Shown here: positions 23,799-34,600 of the stretch, one piece after another
How positions within the stretch are numbered: the stretch's first letter is position 1
How the letters are laid out: each line of letters begins with the position of its first letter
Source of the DNA: Bacteroidota bacterium
GTDB taxonomy: Bacteria > Bacteroidota > Ignavibacteria > Palsa-1295
Direction of reading: 5' to 3'
NCBI GenBank assembly: GCA_030706745.1
Contig: JAUZNX010000001.1
Span: 540,822-604,821 of the forward strand
Length of the DNA stretch: 64,000 bases
The notes under the pieces: model-generated
The model's input: the letters and a program-made list of their open reading frames with translations, nothing else
Database searches by the model: none
What the model was told of the DNA's origin: nothing
Program-made: the position numbers and the translations under genes

Positions 23799-26700
23799 CT
23801 ACTGGCTCACTTCGATCATTTTATGCAGCACCCGCTCGCCGGATCGGAGCACGAGGCGATAGACGCCGCTCGAAAGCGTACCGGTCGAATACATCTCGCG
23901 GTAGGTCCCAAGGGTTAGTGGCTCGTCATTTAGCACTGCGACCGTTCGTCCGAGAACATCTTCGAGCAGGATGGTCACTTGGTTATCTTCAGGGATATGA
24001 TACTCGATAGTGAACGCGCCGGAGGATGGATTTGGCGTGATGGAATGGATGAAGAACGCCGTGTCCGATGAACCAACTATCGGGCTGCACTCAGCTGTGA
24101 TGCATACCTGTCCGTTTGCGCGTGTGACTGCGACGCGAGCATTCGGAAACGTGAACGAGTCGATGAGGAGATCGCCACAGAGTGGGCCGGTTGGTCCGGC
24201 GGTAAAGGTAAGCATCTCCAACGTATCCTGCGTCATCGTAATCGGTCCCGCGACAGGGATCATCCAGTTGCCGGCCACCAATGTGCTTGCAGGATTCGTG
24301 GGCTTTGCTAAGTTTTGATCGATTCGGAGTACACCCGCATAACTTGTCACGCCGCTTTCGACGAAGCGGCTCGTGTTCGAGAGCACCAGTGGAATGGTAA
24401 ACGATTGGTTTGGACTTGCGAGCGTTTCGCGCCGCACGGAGACAGTTGCGAGGGCCTCCGCGGTATCGCGCGAATAGTTGAATGGATCGCTCGTCGCAGA
24501 ACATCCATGTGCATCGGTGATGGTAACGGTGTAGGCTCCATCGGAATCGGCAGTGATCGTCTGTGCAGTACCCGATGGAATTGCCTGACCGTTTCGTTGC
24601 CAGAAGTATTGATTCGATGGCGAAGAAGTAAGCTGCAAACCGCTCTGCGTAACGACTGGCTTTGCCGGAAGTGGATAGACCGTCACGCCAACCAGCGATG
24701 AATTGGCAAAGCAGGTCCCCGGATCTTGTACGGCAACTGAGTAATTTCCGGATTGTCGCGCGATGAAGGTCTGGCCCGTCGCGCCCGCAATCGCAGTGCT
24801 ATCGAGCGACCAGACATAGGCAGCATGGTTGGCTCCGGCATCGAGCACGATGCTATCGCCGGAGCAAAATGCGGTCGGACCCGACGGCGAAATGCTCGCG
24901 TTGGGTCGAGGAGCAATCGTAAAAGTAAGCGGCGCGCTGGTGATCGGACATGGCGTGCTGGTGCCCACCGTGACAATATACGAACCGGCTTGCTTGATGT
25001 AAATAAATGCTGTGGTATCGCCGGTGAGCGCGCCGTTCATCGCCCATCGGTAGCCCAGATATTCTTTCGAAGTTCCGAGCCGAACGCTATCGCCCTCGCA
25101 GATGACCGTGCTGCTTGCCGTGATGACCGGTGGCGGCATCGTGTCCGGCAGTACGGTGACATGCACGACGCTCGACGTGCCAGCGCATCCGCCGCTGTTC
25201 GTGACCGCGACCGAGTAATCGCCGGTAGTCTTCACTGCGAGCGTGAGTCCGGTATCGTTGGTCGACCACTTGTACGAATCGTAGCCGCTCGATGCTGTGA
25301 GTACAACGCTATCGCCGACGCAGACTGTCAGTGGACCCGATGCGACGATTTGCGGATGCAGACTGCTTTCGACCGAAACTGTGATCGTGGTGTCGCGAAT
25401 GCAGCCGCCGGTCGTGGTCTCTTTGAGTTCGAGCGTCCACGTGCCGGCGCTTTGCCAGGTCACGCCGAGGTTGGAAGTACCGCTGCCACTTGCGATTGTG
25501 CCGCCATCCGAAAGGGTCCACTCGTATGTAGCGATGCCTTTATCATGCGAGGTGTATGTTCCACTGGAATTCGGGCAGACTGAGGGCGGCCCTTGTATGA
25601 TGGGCGCCGGAAGAATGCCTGTTACGATCATTGCTGTGTCACTCGTGCCTGTGCAGCCATTAGCATCGGTTACGACACACCAATGTGGACCTGCTCCAGC
25701 TTGGATCGTCTTCGTCTTCTCTCCGCTCGACCAAACAAAACTTGTGAGACCGGCGGAAGGAACTGTGAGCGTTGCAGCATCGCTCGCGCAATAGATGGTA
25801 TCTCGATCTGAGGCGAGATGCGGATGTGCAGGCGTTCGAACGGATACGAGAACGCTATCGGTGGAGGCACAGCCATTGCTATCCGTTACGGTGACAAAAT
25901 ATTTCGTGCTGATATTGGGCGATGCTTTTGGATTTGCAATGCTGGTGTTACTCAGAGAGGGATCTGGCGCCCACTCGTACGTATACGGCGCGAGGCCACC
26001 GGATACAGTCCCATTGAGATCGACGGATGCGCCGGGACAAATCGCTGGCGGAGTTATCAGCGCAAGCTTCGGTGCTTGTCCGACCGTTACGACGACGGTA
26101 TCTCTCGCGATGCAACCGTTCGCGTCGGAGACTGTCACGACATAGTGCGTGGTCGAAGTAGGTGTAGCCACGACAGGATTGCCGGTCTGCTTATTCAGTC
26201 CGGCAGCCGGTGACCAGTTGAAAAAGAATGGAGGGCTACCCAGTTGCGGTATCGCGCTCAACGTATCCGCCGTGCCAGGACATAAGGCGTGCGTGATCGT
26301 CGACAGTGCCTTTACCGTGGGCGGAGTATTGACGGTGACAATGACCTGAGACGACGCCGAGCAGTTCGTCGAGTCCAAAACCATAAGCGTGTACGTTGTC
26401 GTCGCAGTTGGTTTAGCGATTGGCTGAGCCGAATCCGGATGATCGAGTCCAGTGGCTGGACTCCAGAGGTATCGAGTCTGCCCAGTGGCGACGATAGTAT
26501 CCCGAAGCCGCACTGAGTCTCCGCTGCAAAGCCAGTAGCCGCTGGCCATTGCGATCGTGGGACCGCTCACTACCCAAATCGGAACGTCCCAGGATTTTGA
26601 AGCGCAAATTTCACCATCGGTGGCACTACCTCGTACGGCATACAGGTAATGTCCGGGCGCGAGAGCTGAGCCGACATTCAGAACAGTCGAGTTTGCTCCT

Positions 26701-28895
26701 GCGATTGGGATCCCATTGAGCGTCCACTGATACCCGTTGAAACCTGGACTTGCCGTCAGTACCAGTGGAGTACCCGGGCAAATAACGTGGCTCGGCGAAG
26801 CTGCCACATTGATTTCCAGTGTGTCGCAAAATTTTGCGATGAAGGCATCTGTGTGACCACCGCCACTTAGCTGATGGGCGCCTGCTGTTGCAAAAAGGCT
26901 GGTGTCGGAGGGACAGGCACCGGCGATCGATACGTGAGCAGACCGATTGACTCCGATGCCGTTGATTTGTCCGCCATCGCCATAATATGTGGCCCAATGC
27001 CGACCGCCGGAGCTATCGAACCGAACCATGAACGGATTGGTGGTCGAACCGATCAGCGTGGTCTGGTATTCGCCCGCACTGGCAAGTCCGGCTTGGCCGG
27101 TATATCCACCGGCGACGACGTTGCCGCTGGTATCCACGCCATTGGCCAGTAAATATGTCCCGTTATTGCCAAGATAGCTGCACCATATCCGATGACCGGA
27201 GGAATCGAAGTGACCCAGTATGCCACTGATTCCGGTTCCGGGTGATGTCTGCCATGCGCCGGTCGTGGCGAACCCAGGAATAGTTGTATAGCCGCAGAAA
27301 TAGAGATGTCCATCGGGTGCGACTGTAATATGCCGCAGTGATGTGCTGCTGCCGTTCGAGTTGAGATTCAGATAATACGTTGACCAGTCTGTCGCACCAG
27401 TCGGCTCCAATTTTGCGATACAGAACACACCCGGGGTCGTTTGAAAGGCTCCGGGAGTGGCCAAGCCCGCAGCCGTAGTCGTCAAACCGAGGTAAATGTG
27501 ATTGCTGGCATCGCACGCGAGTCCGCTGAATGGCGGGGTGACTGGTCCGGCGCCAAAATGTTTCGTCCAGAGCACGGTCCCAGCAGCGTTGTACTTCACT
27601 ATCCATGCCTCGGGAATTGGTGGTGGCGGCGGAGGCGGTGGTGGACCAGTCGGATACGGTGTTGCAAGCCCGATAATAATGTTGTTACTGCTATCGACAG
27701 CAACGGCAGAACAGCCTGTGAGTCCACTGGGGGAGCCACTATTAGTTTTGGCCCATCGTATCACACCGTCACTATCGAAGGCCCCCAGAATGCAGACCGA
27801 ACCGTTCCATCCCGCGACAACCGGGCCGCAAAACGTATCGCACGCAATACCATAGAGCCAGTCTCGGGCATCCCCGCCGTAATAGGTTGCCCAGCGGAGA
27901 TTACCAACCGGACTGAAACTGGCGACGAATCCATTGACCCCAAAGCTGCCTGTTAGGGTTTTCCAGTGCGCGTTGGGCGTGGCGATGTTGTTCGAGCTCG
28001 TGGTCACGCCGCAGATATCCGTATTGCCGTGACGGTCCACTCCAAGATCGGTCGCAAAGTCATCGGTCGCACCGCCGAAGTACGTCCCCCAGGATCGAGG
28101 TGGATCGATCACAAGATCGCGCGAGCGATCGTACGCGCCAACCTCGAACCTAAGTTGGTTATGGTGTAGATGAAACTGCGCCGGCCGAATCTCTTTTCCA
28201 GCCTCTCGCGCTTGGTACGCATACGGTTTCTCATCAAGGACAGAACCCAGAGGACATACCATTCGGAGCGTTCCATCCGGTGTTACTGCAAGTGAGGTTG
28301 CGTGCGAGTAGCGCAACGAAATCGCTCGAGGATCGCCGCCTGGATGCACGATGAAGTCGTACTCCAGAGGTGTCCTCGATTGCGCATCATGCACGTAGAG
28401 CACCAAATCAATATGTGGATAGAGATCGCGATAGACGAGCCGGCGAAAAGCCGGGACATGAGTTATACCAGCCGGAAAATTCGGACCGTAATAGTTGGTG
28501 TAGTAGGCGGACTCCTCACTCGCATCAATCTGGCAATCTTGATTGGCATCCGTGAATGCCACGTCGACACGATAGAGCTGAAGCTTCTTCGGAATCCAAT
28601 CCTCGGCTGTTACTGGGGTATGAGTCTTGCGCACACGCGAAATGCCTCGTGTGAACACATAGTGAAATCCACTCTTCGTGAAATAGAACTTCAGCCATTG
28701 GCCTTGCGCGGAATACAGCACCTCCGGCATCGGCTTTCCGAATTGATCGGCAAGCTGGCCGCGATTCGGGACGAAGGCGATCGAGCCACGAAGGCCCGAT
28801 GCCTGAGATAAACGGACGTGTTCTCCGGGCTGCGCCGCAAGCGGAGCAGTGAGAATGAAACCCAATCCGAGAAGAATGGCGATGGCTTTAGCCAT
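23799..28895 (-). CDS. Giant secreted beta-propeller/Ig-PKD protein with T9SS sorting domain
   Basis: A 1698-residue exported protein. Residues 1-21 are a signal peptide (AIAILLGLGFILTAPLAAQ). Residues of about 30-270 form the globular domain that usually precedes SBBP repeats (FVPNRGQLADQFGKPMPEVLY). A propeller-like set of SBBP repeats follows (WGTYFGGATDDFATDLGVD and relatives, about 280-680). Next come many Ig/PKD-like modules of 75-90 residues with recurring CPG and W-S-P/G motifs (about 690-1560). The last 80 or so residues (PNPSSGAFTIEYHIPED and the final VLHKMIEVSQ) are a type A T9SS sorting domain, cleaved during export with anchoring of the product at the surface. A run of nine prolines lies near residue 420. 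It is probably an adhesin or surface-layer protein; its ligand is unknown. Confidence 0.85.
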   Translation of the reverse strand: MAKAIAILLGLGFILTAPLAAQPGEHVRLSQASGLRGSIAFVPNRGQLADQFGKPMPEVLYSAQGQWLKFYFTKSGFHYVFTRGISRVRKTHTPVTAEDWIPKKLQLYRVDVAFTDANQDCQIDASEESAYYTNYYGPNFPAGITHVPAFRRLVYRDLYPHIDLVLYVHDAQSRTPLEYDFIVHPGGDPRAISLRYSHATSLAVTPDGTLRMVCPLGSVLDEKPYAYQAREAGKEIRPAQFHLHHNQLRFEVGAYDRSRDLVIDPPRSWGTYFGGATDDFATDLGVDRHGNTDICGVTTSSNNIATPNAHWKTLTGSFGVNGFVASFSPVGNLRWATYYGGDARDWLYGIACDTFCGPVVAGWNGSVCILGAFDSDGVIRWAKTNSGSPSGLTGCSAVAVDSSNNIIIGLATPYPTGPPPPPPPPPIPEAWIVKYNAAGTVLWTKHFGAGPVTPPFSGLACDASNHIYLGLTTTAAGLATPGAFQTTPGVFCIAKLEPTGATDWSTYYLNLNSNGSSTSLRHITVAPDGHLYFCGYTTIPGFATTGAWQTSPGTGISGILGHFDSSGHRIWCSYLGNNGTYLLANGVDTSGNVVAGGYTGQAGLASAGEYQTTLIGSTTNPFMVRFDSSGGRHWATYYGDGGQINGIGVNRSAHVSIAGACPSDTSLFATAGAHQLSGGGHTDAFIAKFCDTLEINVAASPSHVICPGTPLVLTASPGFNGYQWTLNGIPIAGANSTVLNVGSALAPGHYLYAVRGSATDGEICASKSWDVPIWVVSGPTIAMASGYWLCSGDSVRLRDTIVATGQTRYLWSPATGLDHPDSAQPIAKPTATTTYTLMVLDSTNCSASSQVIVTVNTPPTVKALSTITHALCPGTADTLSAIPQLGSPPFFFNWSPAAGLNKQTGNPVVATPTSTTHYVVTVSDANGCIARDTVVVTVGQAPKLALITPPAICPGASVDLNGTVSGGLAPYTYEWAPDPSLSNTSIANPKASPNISTKYFVTVTDSNGCASTDSVLVSVRTPAHPHLASDRDTIYCASDAATLTVPSAGLTSFVWSSGEKTKTIQAGAGPHWCVVTDANGCTGTSDTAMIVTGILPAPIIQGPPSVCPNSSGTYTSHDKGIATYEWTLSDGGTIASGSGTSNLGVTWQSAGTWTLELKETTTGGCIRDTTITVSVESSLHPQIVASGPLTVCVGDSVVLTASSGYDSYKWSTNDTGLTLAVKTTGDYSVAVTNSGGCAGTSSVVHVTVLPDTMPPPVITASSTVICEGDSVRLGTSKEYLGYRWAMNGALTGDTTAFIYIKQAGSYIVTVGTSTPCPITSAPLTFTIAPRPNASISPSGPTAFCSGDSIVLDAGANHAAYVWSLDSTAIAGATGQTFIARQSGNYSVAVQDPGTCFANSSLVGVTVYPLPAKPVVTQSGLQLTSSPSNQYFWQRNGQAIPSGTAQTITADSDGAYTVTITDAHGCSATSDPFNYSRDTAEALATVSVRRETLASPNQSFTIPLVLSNTSRFVESGVTSYAGVLRIDQNLAKPTNPASTLVAGNWMIPVAGPITMTQDTLEMLTFTAGPTGPLCGDLLIDSFTFPNARVAVTRANGQVCITAECSPIVGSSDTAFFIHSITPNPSSGAFTIEYHIPEDNQVTILLEDVLGRTVAVLNDEPLTLGTYREMYSTGTLSSGVYRLVLRSGERVLHKMIEVSQ

Positions 28896-29005
28896 GAACA
28901 GCAGATTATTAGTCTATGTATGACACTCGAGGATTGACTTTTGTCTCACACAACTCCCACTTCGTCCCACCGGCAAAAATTCACATCAGCTAATTTCCCA
29001 ATACA

Positions 29006-30160
29006 CTAACAGTAGTTCGCAACCACGATGCTCAAGTCAGGAGAGCTATTCGCTTGTTCCAAAATCTGACGAGTCTTCACGGCATCGAATGGATTATCCA
29101 AAGGGATCACATATTCCTCGTACCCGGCTAAAAGCCGTTCCAGCAATGCAAGATCGAGAGTCTGCCCACCTGTCGTCTCGGCTTTGGCATTGGCATAGAT
29201 CAGGACCTTGATCGGAATTTGGCGCAATACTGCTTCGACCAAGCTGTAGTGTCCGGCCGCTATAAATGAGAAATCACCGATGAAACTCCACGAATGCTTC
29301 ATGCCAGCGAGATATGCTCCAATTGCTGTCGGGATGCTGCCGCCCATATAGAGTGCAGCGTGTGCAATGTTGAATGGTGGAAATGCCGAGAGCGTCGAAA
29401 CGCCAGCATCACCGCAGACAAAGTCGACTTCCAATTCTTTGAATACGTCAAAAAGCGGCATGTAGGGTGCAACAGCCTTCTGGTATGCCGGCGGAAGTGA
29501 TGCAGGGACGATCGGAAGCTGAGGTTGTGGGATCTCACGCCAATCCTCCTTGCGCAACTTCTGCACGAGCAACTCGCGCTGATACGGTGCCAGCAATGGG
29601 CAGACGACATGAGTCAATGGAGTGCGCTCATACGCGGGAGGCGATTGCAGCGTGGGCCCAGCCGCTTCGACATCACGATCCATATCGGCTGCATCGAGCA
29701 CGAGTACGACGGGGAGTTGATACTTCTCCGAAAGGATCAGAAGCTCGACGACATCTCGGTAGGCGGTTTCAGGACGGCCCAATCGATACGGGATCTCACA
29801 TCCTTCAATGATTGGAAGGATCTCGATGATATTGTCCGAATGGCTTCCGGTTTTATCTTCGAACACGATGGTAATCAGGGCCGCTGTCGTTCCGCAGGAG
29901 AGCGAATCCGTGATGGCGTTCATCGCTTTTGTAAATCCATGCGACTTAATAATGCAGGCCGCACGTGCCCCAGTGAGTGCCGCACCATGTGCAATGGCAT
30001 ACGCTGGTTCTTCGTGGAAGGAGACCGGGAGTGGTTGACCGAGTGCATCGCGAAATGCTTCGAAGGTCTCGGTGGCGCCGTGGCCGGGAACATGTGTGGC
30101 GATTCGGACGCCGCTATCCAAAAGTGCGCGGCTGATGGCGTGGGAGAGTTTCATACCCAT
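29006..30160 (-). CDS. Thiamine-diphosphate-dependent enzyme (IorA/2-oxoacid decarboxylase-like)
   Basis: A 384-residue ThDP enzyme with a PYR domain (residues of about 1-160; catalytic Glu in FHEEPAYAIAHGAALTG) and a PP domain. The PP domain shows FVCGDAGVSTLSAFPPFN, LYMGGSIPTAIGAYLAG and GDFSFIAAGHYSLVEAVL, with the Mg-binding Asn near YANAKAETTGG. The PP half resembles the TPP domain of indolepyruvate:ferredoxin oxidoreductase alpha subunit (IorA), but the C-terminal ferredoxin domain of IorA is missing. It may be a sulfopyruvate/phosphonopyruvate-decarboxylase-like enzyme or a new 2-oxoacid enzyme. The next gene upstream, on the same strand about 150 bp away, is an aromatic-type FAD hydroxylase, so a joint role in aromatic acid turnover is possible. 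Confidence 0.75.
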   Translation of the reverse strand: MGMKLSHAISRALLDSGVRIATHVPGHGATETFEAFRDALGQPLPVSFHEEPAYAIAHGAALTGARAACIIKSHGFTKAMNAITDSLSCGTTAALITIVFEDKTGSHSDNIIEILPIIEGCEIPYRLGRPETAYRDVVELLILSEKYQLPVVLVLDAADMDRDVEAAGPTLQSPPAYERTPLTHVVCPLLAPYQRELLVQKLRKEDWREIPQPQLPIVPASLPPAYQKAVAPYMPLFDVFKELEVDFVCGDAGVSTLSAFPPFNIAHAALYMGGSIPTAIGAYLAGMKHSWSFIGDFSFIAAGHYSLVEAVLRQIPIKVLIYANAKAETTGGQTLDLALLERLLAGYEEYVIPLDNPFDAVKTRQILEQANSSPDLSIVVANYC

Positions 30161-30175
30161 ATAACGGATTTGGGG

Positions 30176-30210
30176 AGTGCTAAGTGCTCAGTGCTGGGTC
30201 CTGAGTTCAG
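30176..30210. repeat. Heptamer tandem repeat (AGTGCTN)
   Basis: Five 7-bp units (AGTGCTA, AGTGCTC, AGTGCTG, GGTCCTG, AGTTCAG) lie in the 150-bp gap between the hydroxylase and the ThDP enzyme, starting 15 bp before the latter's start codon. It has the same period as the other heptamer arrays but a different sequence. Confidence 0.65.
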
Positions 30211-30310
30211 CTACTAAAGATACTAAAAGGTGTCTTAAGAACTCAGACAGGGGCTTACTCGGCACCAAGATCGGTAGTATTGAGTACAAAGCACTATGCA
30301 CCGAAACTGA

Positions 30311-31432
30311 CTATCGACTCGCGAACACCCGCTCGGCAAACTTGGGATCGCGTTGTCGCAGCTTCTCATCATCGACGCGGCCAGAACGCGTCATCAGTTT
30401 GTAGGCGAAGGGCACGGGATCGAGGTGCATGTAGTCTTTGAGATTCTCAAAGAAGATCAGGCTTTCGTAGGCCGCATCTTGCAGCGCTTCGACCGCCGGA
30501 CGGCGCTGCGCTTCAAATGCGATCAGGGCGTCGGGGATTCGCTCGTTGAGCCGCAGGGCATGAAACAGCGAGATCGAGTCCTCCAGCGCGAGCTTGGTAC
30601 CGGAGCCGATCGAGAAGTGCGCTGTTGCCAGCGAATCACCGAGCAATACCACATTCTCATGTGACCAGTGTCGGTTGCGGACGAGTACGAAATTGATCCA
30701 CTTGGAATTGTTCGAGAGCAACTTCGAGCCCGCAAGATCGAGATGAAAAACCGCTTCGAGATAGGCGCGGGTGGAGTCGTCATCCATATCATGGAAGCCG
30801 GCGGTGGCCCAGGTCTCCTCGTCGCACTCGACAATAAAGGTACTGAGCGACTTGCTGAACTTGTAAGAATGCGCGGCGAACACACCAGCGGAATTTTCGC
30901 GAAAGGTCAGAGTCAGCCCATGAAACAGGTGTGGCGTGCCATACCAGATATATCGGTTCGGTCGCGTCGAGAGATCGGGCTTGAAGGCGTCCTCGAATCG
31001 TGATCGGACGACACTCATTACGCCGTCCGCGCCAACCAAAAGATCGTAAGACTTAAGTTCGGTCGGATCGGTCACTGGTGAGCGGAAGTGTAAGTTCACA
31101 CCCAACGATCGGCACCGTGCTTGCAGTATATGAAGAATCTCGATCCGGGCAATGCCAGAAAATTTGTTGCCGCGAATCGTCACGAGTTCATCGTGGTGGA
31201 CGACGTTGACATTATCCCACGTTTCGAACCGACGAACGATCTCATCATGCGTCTCAGCATCTTCGACTTTCAAGTAGCTGAGCGTCTTATCCGAAAACAC
31301 CACGCCCCAGCCGAACGTATCGTCCGGTCCGTTTCGCTCGAAGAGATCGACCTGAATATCCGGTCGCCACTTCTTGACCAGCAGTGCGAAGTAGAGTCCG
31401 GCCGGGCCGCCACCTATGATTGCAATTCTCAT
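30311..31432 (-). CDS. FAD-dependent aromatic hydroxylase (aminobenzoyl-/salicylyl-CoA monooxygenase FAD-domain type)
   Basis: A 373-residue flavoprotein monooxygenase. The N-terminal Rossmann motif is IIGGGPAGLYFALLVKKW, followed by DDTFGWGVVFSDKTL. The internal DG motif is LLVGADGVMSVVRSRF, and the FAD ribityl-binding GD motif is VVLLGDSLATAHFSIGSGTK. The FGWGVVFSD segment matches the FAD domain of anthraniloyl-CoA monooxygenase and salicylyl-CoA 5-hydroxylase. Those enzymes normally continue into an old-yellow-enzyme domain, which is absent here; the chain ends at residue 373. The substrate is probably an aromatic acyl-CoA or related ring. No CoA ligase is nearby. Confidence 0.82.
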   Translation of the reverse strand: MRIAIIGGGPAGLYFALLVKKWRPDIQVDLFERNGPDDTFGWGVVFSDKTLSYLKVEDAETHDEIVRRFETWDNVNVVHHDELVTIRGNKFSGIARIEILHILQARCRSLGVNLHFRSPVTDPTELKSYDLLVGADGVMSVVRSRFEDAFKPDLSTRPNRYIWYGTPHLFHGLTLTFRENSAGVFAAHSYKFSKSLSTFIVECDEETWATAGFHDMDDDSTRAYLEAVFHLDLAGSKLLSNNSKWINFVLVRNRHWSHENVVLLGDSLATAHFSIGSGTKLALEDSISLFHALRLNERIPDALIAFEAQRRPAVEALQDAAYESLIFFENLKDYMHLDPVPFAYKLMTRSGRVDDEKLRQRDPKFAERVFASR

Positions 31433-31662
31433 TCTGCAAAGTTACGGCGAGGAAGGGACAGATGGAATTCAGCGGCATATCAAGCCAGATTGATCCACTT
31501 AACAATTCCCGTTTTTGGCCGGATCATAGAAAAACGTTCGTATTTTAGTATAGGTTCTTTTTCTCGCTGGTCTTAGGGAGGATTTTGGCAGTGAATCAAT
31601 GATAGTGAATAGAGAGAATACTATCCACCATTCACTCGAATGTTCTCATCCTAATAATACCT
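31433..31662. other. Intergenic region with 5'-UTR hairpin
   Basis: 230 bp without a gene, between the divergent hydroxylase and the giant repeat protein. 31604-31636 holds an inverted repeat (AGTGAAT and ATTCACT) ending 27 bp before the ATG of the plus-strand gene. It could form a weak hairpin in the mRNA leader. No clear promoter boxes were identified. Confidence 0.4.
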
Positions 31663-34600
31663 ATGAAGTATCTCGTTCTCCTTGTAGCGGCGTGGATTCT
31701 TGCCTGCCTTGTCCCGATTTCCATTTACGCCCAACGCTCGATTGGAGCGAATTCGATCGTCCTCGATGATGGGAGCGGACACACTATCACGCTGGAAGTG
31801 CCGCCCGGACTTGGCAGCAATTACACTTACTTGTTGCCACCACCTCCGGCGGGCAATGCACCCGCCGGGTTCGTCGTCGAAGGGACATCGACCGGTCAGA
31901 CCATGTATTGGAATGGTGCGACGTGGGTCCAATCGAATTTTATCGCCAATACGAATTCGGCAATGGGACTCGGTTTCGTCACGATTCCACCAGCATTCGC
32001 ATTCCCCATCACACTCAACGCGGCGATGGGACCGGCAACCACCAGCACACTGGATCTTGGCGATGCAACGCATCACTTCGCCACGCTCTATGTCGATAAC
32101 ATCATCGGCACCACCGGATTTGCTGATGTCTGGACGCGAACTGGCGCAACTGTTTCGCCGACGACTCCGGGCGATAATGTCACCACGAGCGGCAATATTT
32201 CGACGACCGGCACCGGCTCTCTGACTTCCGCCAACGGGTTGACTCTGACTGGGACCTTCGGGTCCAATGGCAGCACGGGCGCGAGCGGACAAGTTCTGAT
32301 GGTAAACGGGGCGGGAAATCCTGTTTGGACTTCGCCATCTGCACTGTCCACGATTTCATTCGACAATATCACCTCTGGATTGAATACCGGAGCTGCGATG
32401 ACCCTGGGTGCGGGTGCTTCATTGCTGGCGGGCGGCGGTCGGATTGAAGCGACGGCATTCATCGGCACAGGCTCGACGTCCGATGCAATCGATCTGGCCA
32501 CGACGGAAGTCGGTGGAGTACTTCCGATTGCGAATGGTGGTACAGGCATTGTTTCGAGTGGTGTCAGCGGGAATTTCCTGCGGAGCAACGGTATCGCGTG
32601 GGTAAGCTCCGCAATTCAGGCTTCAGATATTCCGAACAATAACTCGAACACATCGGGCAGTGCAGGAAGCTTTACCGGTTCGCTCGTTGGAGATGTTACG
32701 GGTATGCAGAGTGCTACGGTCGTAGCAAGCGTGGGAGGATCCACCGCAACCAGCGTGCACGCTACCGTGCAGACTGTCAGCGCAAGCACACCAAACAATA
32801 TTCCGTTTACACTCATCGAGCGCGATGGCAGCGGGGGATTCGCGGCAGGTGACATCACTGGCTATGCCGTCAGCACTCACTCTCTCGGTGTCACGACCGA
32901 TCTCGTTGTCTCTGGCAATACAAGTCTGGGCGGCTCGATCATGACTTCGCTCCCCGCGGGGGTCGTGCATGGCGGCGGATTTCTCGATGTTGGGCCGGTC
33001 AATTTGACTTCAGAAGTATCCAATACTCTATCCGTGCTTCATGGTGGGACCGGATCCGCAAACCAGGCCGGCGCCCGTGCCAATCTCGGTGCGGCAGCAA
33101 GCGGCGTGAATAATGATATTACCTCACTCACGGGGCTCACCACGCCACTTGCAATCGCCGCAGGTGGTACCGGCGCAACGACGGCCAGCGGTGCACTGGA
33201 TAATCTCCTGCCCTCGCAAGCCGGGAATAGCGGCAAAGTGTTGCAGAGCAATGGCACCACAGCTTCCTGGCAAGCTTCGAGCGGTTCTGGGACAGTCACC
33301 TCGGTCGGAATATCGGGCGGATCGACTGGACTAAACACATCTGGCGGTCCAATCACGGCAGCCGGGACGATTACACTTGGCGGTACACTTGCAGCAGCTA
33401 ATGGCGGAACGGGAATCACCGCGAGCGGAGCCAGTGGAAATTTCTTGCGAAGTAACGGTTCGTCGTGGGCGAGTTCGGCAATACAAACTGGCGATCTCCC
33501 TGCGAATTCCAGCAATTACATTCAGAACCAGAATGGTGCTCCCCAGACCGCCAACTTTAGTATCACCGGTACTGGCACGGTCGGCGGGAGTTTGACCTCG
33601 AACTACGAGGTCATCTCGACCTTCACCGGTGGCGGTGCGATTTATGGTTATGGTAGCATTATCTCCGGTACCTCGACGAACCAAGGTACCTTTACCTTAA
33701 ATGATGGCGCCGGGGTTGGTGCCTATCACTATGCATCGATTGCACCCGGTACACTCTCAGCCTCGCATACTTACTTACTACCGAATATTGGTCTTGCTGG
33801 TAATACTGCTGACTTTGTGATCGCAACGGATCAAGGGACCACTGGACAAGTGCTTGTGAGTCAGGGCGCGGACGCTCCGGCAGTATGGTCATCGGCCAGC
33901 GGCGCGTTCATTCTGAACCAAAATGGATCTCCGCAAACCGCCAACTTCAACATCGCAGGCACGGGTACCGTCGGCGGAAGTCTGACCTCGAATTACGAAG
34001 TGATCTCGACCTTTACTGGCGGCGGTGCGATTTATGGTTATGGTAGCATAATCTCCGGTACCTCGACGAATCAGGGTACCTTTACCTTGAATGATGGCGC
34101 CGGGGTTGGTGCGTATCACTATGCTTCGATTGCGCCCGGCACCCTCACGGCCTCGCACACATACCTGCTACCCAATATTGGTCTCGGTGGAAACACTGCT
34201 CAGCTTGTAACAGCAGGCGATCAAGGTGCGCAAGGGCAAGTCCTGATGAGCCAAGGCGCAGATGCTCCGGCTACCTGGCTTGATGGAAATGGGTCGTTCA
34301 TCGCGAATAGCACCTCAACACAAGCCGGTGCGAACTTCAACATTTCGGGAAGTGGTGTCATCGATGATGGTCTCCAAGTCGCCAATGGCTCGGTGCTGCG
34401 AGGCGGAGCGAGTATTAGCGGCTTCACGACGATCAACGGAATCGCCGAGCCATACGACACCAAAATCGGAAACGCCACCAGCGGCAACATCGTGGACATC
34501 GAATCACACAATCCGGATGTCGGCATCCGCATCAATAATAATGGAGCGGGATCCACAATCATCGGCAATGCATCTGGTGGCGTTGCAATCGATGGGGTCA

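Noticed and set aside
24753..25583. Long open frames on the plus strand inside the T9SS protein gene
   Set aside because: The minus-strand reading has a signal peptide, repeated domains and a sorting domain; the plus-strand frames are Arg/Asp-rich shadows.
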